The translations under genes were made by a program, and so were the position numbers. From positions 1 to 23,247 of the forward strand of contig JAOZLM010000007.1 of the NCBI GenBank assembly GCA_029934815.1: a DNA stretch of 23,247 bases, in the 5' to 3' direction. The stretch is from Desulfocapsa sp. GTDB taxonomy: Bacteria; Desulfobacterota; Desulfobulbia; Desulfobulbales; Desulfocapsaceae. Below the pieces are notes generated by a model that did not search any database, was not told the origin of the DNA, and was given only the letters and a program-made list of their open reading frames with translations. Positions 22,280 to 23,247 of the stretch are shown piece by piece (the first letter of the stretch is position 1; each line of letters opens with the position of its first letter).

Positions 22280-23247
22280 ATGACCAGAGTATTCTATTGT
22301 GTGTTCGTGTTTCTTGTTACGCTCACTTGTACTGTTAGTAGCTGGGCTGAATCAAGCACGCAGGGTGTTCCTGTTACAGCAAGTGCTTTGATCCGAAAAA
22401 CAGTAATTATCACAGAAGAATCCATGGGCTGGATCGAGAGCAAAGTAAACCCGGAGGTGGCCGCTGAAGTCTCCGGACGCATACAGGGGATTTTTGTTGA
22501 TACCGGCCAGATAGTAAAAGCCGGCAGCACAATGCTCACCATTGACAGTGAAGAGCAAAAGCTTGAGAAGAAAGCATTACAATCAGAAGTCGACCGTTTA
22601 CAAGCCTTGATTAGCAACCAGAAACGAACCGTTGCCCGGCACAAGAATCTGCTCGCCAAAAAGTCAATCTCCCAGGAACGATTTGATAATGCCGAGGTAA
22701 AACTCCTTACGCTTCGGGAACAGTTAGCAGGTGCAGAATCCAGGCTGGCAGATAACCGACGGCTTATGGATAAGACTTCAGTGTTTGCCCCTGTGAGTGG
22801 CTGGATCGAGAAACGATTTGTTTCCAAAGGTGATTTTGTCAAAGAAGGCACTCCGCTTTTCCTGCTGGTAACAGATAAGTTTCTGCGTATCGTCCTACCC
22901 TTTCCAGAAAATGTTGCAACCAGCCTTGCCATCGGTCAACAGGTAAGGCTCACCTCTCCACTGTCCCATGACAGAATAATCGAAGCTACAATCAACCAGA
23001 TCAGACCGGCAGTAAATATTCACAGCCGGGCCATTGAAGTAATCATCTATCTTGAGAATCCAGGGGCATGGCGCCCAGGTGGAACCATCAACGGCACAGT
23101 GATTATCGACAAACATGAAAACGGAATACTGGTACCAGCCAGATCCATTGTCAGACGACCGGCCGGAGATGTCGTTTATCAAATAGAAAATGGGATTGCC
23201 CGTCAAAAAATAGTGACTGTGGGCAGTCGTCAAGGTGATCTTGTCGA
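22280..23247 (+). CDS. RND efflux system periplasmic adaptor (HlyD/AcrA family), cut by window edge
   Basis: Membrane-fusion protein linking an inner-membrane RND pump to an outer-membrane channel; 322 codons are visible without a stop. A signal peptide (MTRVFYCVFVFLVTLTCTVSSWA, cleavage near residue 23) leads to the first lipoyl half VAAEVSGRIQGIFVDTGQIVKAGSTMLTID, a coiled-coil hairpin (about 95-165: SEEQKLEKKALQSEVDRLQ and SISQERFDNAEVKLLTLREQL), the second lipoyl half SVFAPVSGWIEKRFVSKGDFVKEGTPLFLLV, then beta-barrel (VRLTSPLSHDRIIEATINQI) and membrane-proximal (GILVPARSIVRR) domains. There is no lipobox cysteine. AGGAGAG stands before ATG 22280-22282. The pump gene probably follows beyond the window. 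Substrate unknown. Confidence 0.93.
   Translation, partial: MTRVFYCVFVFLVTLTCTVSSWAESSTQGVPVTASALIRKTVIITEESMGWIESKVNPEVAAEVSGRIQGIFVDTGQIVKAGSTMLTIDSEEQKLEKKALQSEVDRLQALISNQKRTVARHKNLLAKKSISQERFDNAEVKLLTLREQLAGAESRLADNRRLMDKTSVFAPVSGWIEKRFVSKGDFVKEGTPLFLLVTDKFLRIVLPFPENVATSLAIGQQVRLTSPLSHDRIIEATINQIRPAVNIHSRAIEVIIYLENPGAWRPGGTINGTVIIDKHENGILVPARSIVRRPAGDVVYQIENGIARQKIVTVGSRQGDLV

Noticed and set aside
22294..23233. Long minus-strand frames (212 and 112 codons) at the window end
   Set aside because: They lie antisense to an efflux adaptor with signal peptide, lipoyl and coiled-coil motifs; their compositions are Ser/Arg-rich shadow sequences.

Overview
The window reads as a chromosomal segment of an anaerobic, respiring Gram-negative bacterium, most likely a Desulfobacterota (Desulfobulbales-like) organism. 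This is an inference from gene content: a ferredoxin-dependent indolepyruvate oxidoreductase with AMP-forming arylacetate-CoA ligases, a heme-type (DUF3365) sensor kinase, many two-component proteins, a SulP anion transporter, and GTAAAAA-ended palindromic intergenic repeats of the kind common in that group. No phylogenetic marker is present to prove it.

Layout. Positions 1-11547 are all minus strand. In transcription order they are iorA, iorB, phenylacetate-CoA ligase 1, a two-ACT-domain protein, a branched-chain/aromatic amino-acid ABC transporter (binding protein, then livH, livM, livG, livF), phenylacetate-CoA ligase 2 and rph (RNase PH), followed by the start of a HAD-type hydrolase cut by the window edge. 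Most spacings are short or overlapping, so the block looks like one long operon or a few coupled ones. A consistent reading is import of an amino acid, transamination elsewhere, oxidative decarboxylation of the aryl-pyruvate by IorAB to an aryl-acetyl-CoA, and interconversion with the free acid by the PaaK ligases, with the ACT protein as an amino-acid sensor. Between the binding protein and the permeases sit an intrinsic terminator and a very strong heptamer-repeat hairpin, a natural way to make more binding protein than permease.

Positions 11548-12167 are a 620-base divergent intergenic region with repeat elements. From 12168 the strand switches to plus: a SulP transporter with a large unusual insertion and its own terminator; a heme-motif sensor kinase overlapping a REC-GGDEF diguanylate cyclase; a 536-base gap with a decayed minus-strand frame that looks like the two ends of a sensor kinase; a soluble REC-PAS-kinase-REC hybrid; and a 57-residue cysteine-rich protein with four CxxC pairs.

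Positions 20493-22200 are a gene graveyard: the C-terminal stub of an ABC-F ATPase with its terminator, a HigB/HigA-type toxin-antitoxin pair whose toxin is frameshifted but whose antitoxin is intact, and a ruined YdjM-like membrane hydrolase. The window ends in an intact RND-efflux adaptor (cut by the edge) with a good promoter and a palindromic operator candidate.

The most interesting non-coding signal is a pair of 119-base elements, 11.8 kb apart, that align without gaps and keep the same 15-position stem through compensatory base changes. A second repeat family, partly sharing the same end sequence, occurs at three more places.
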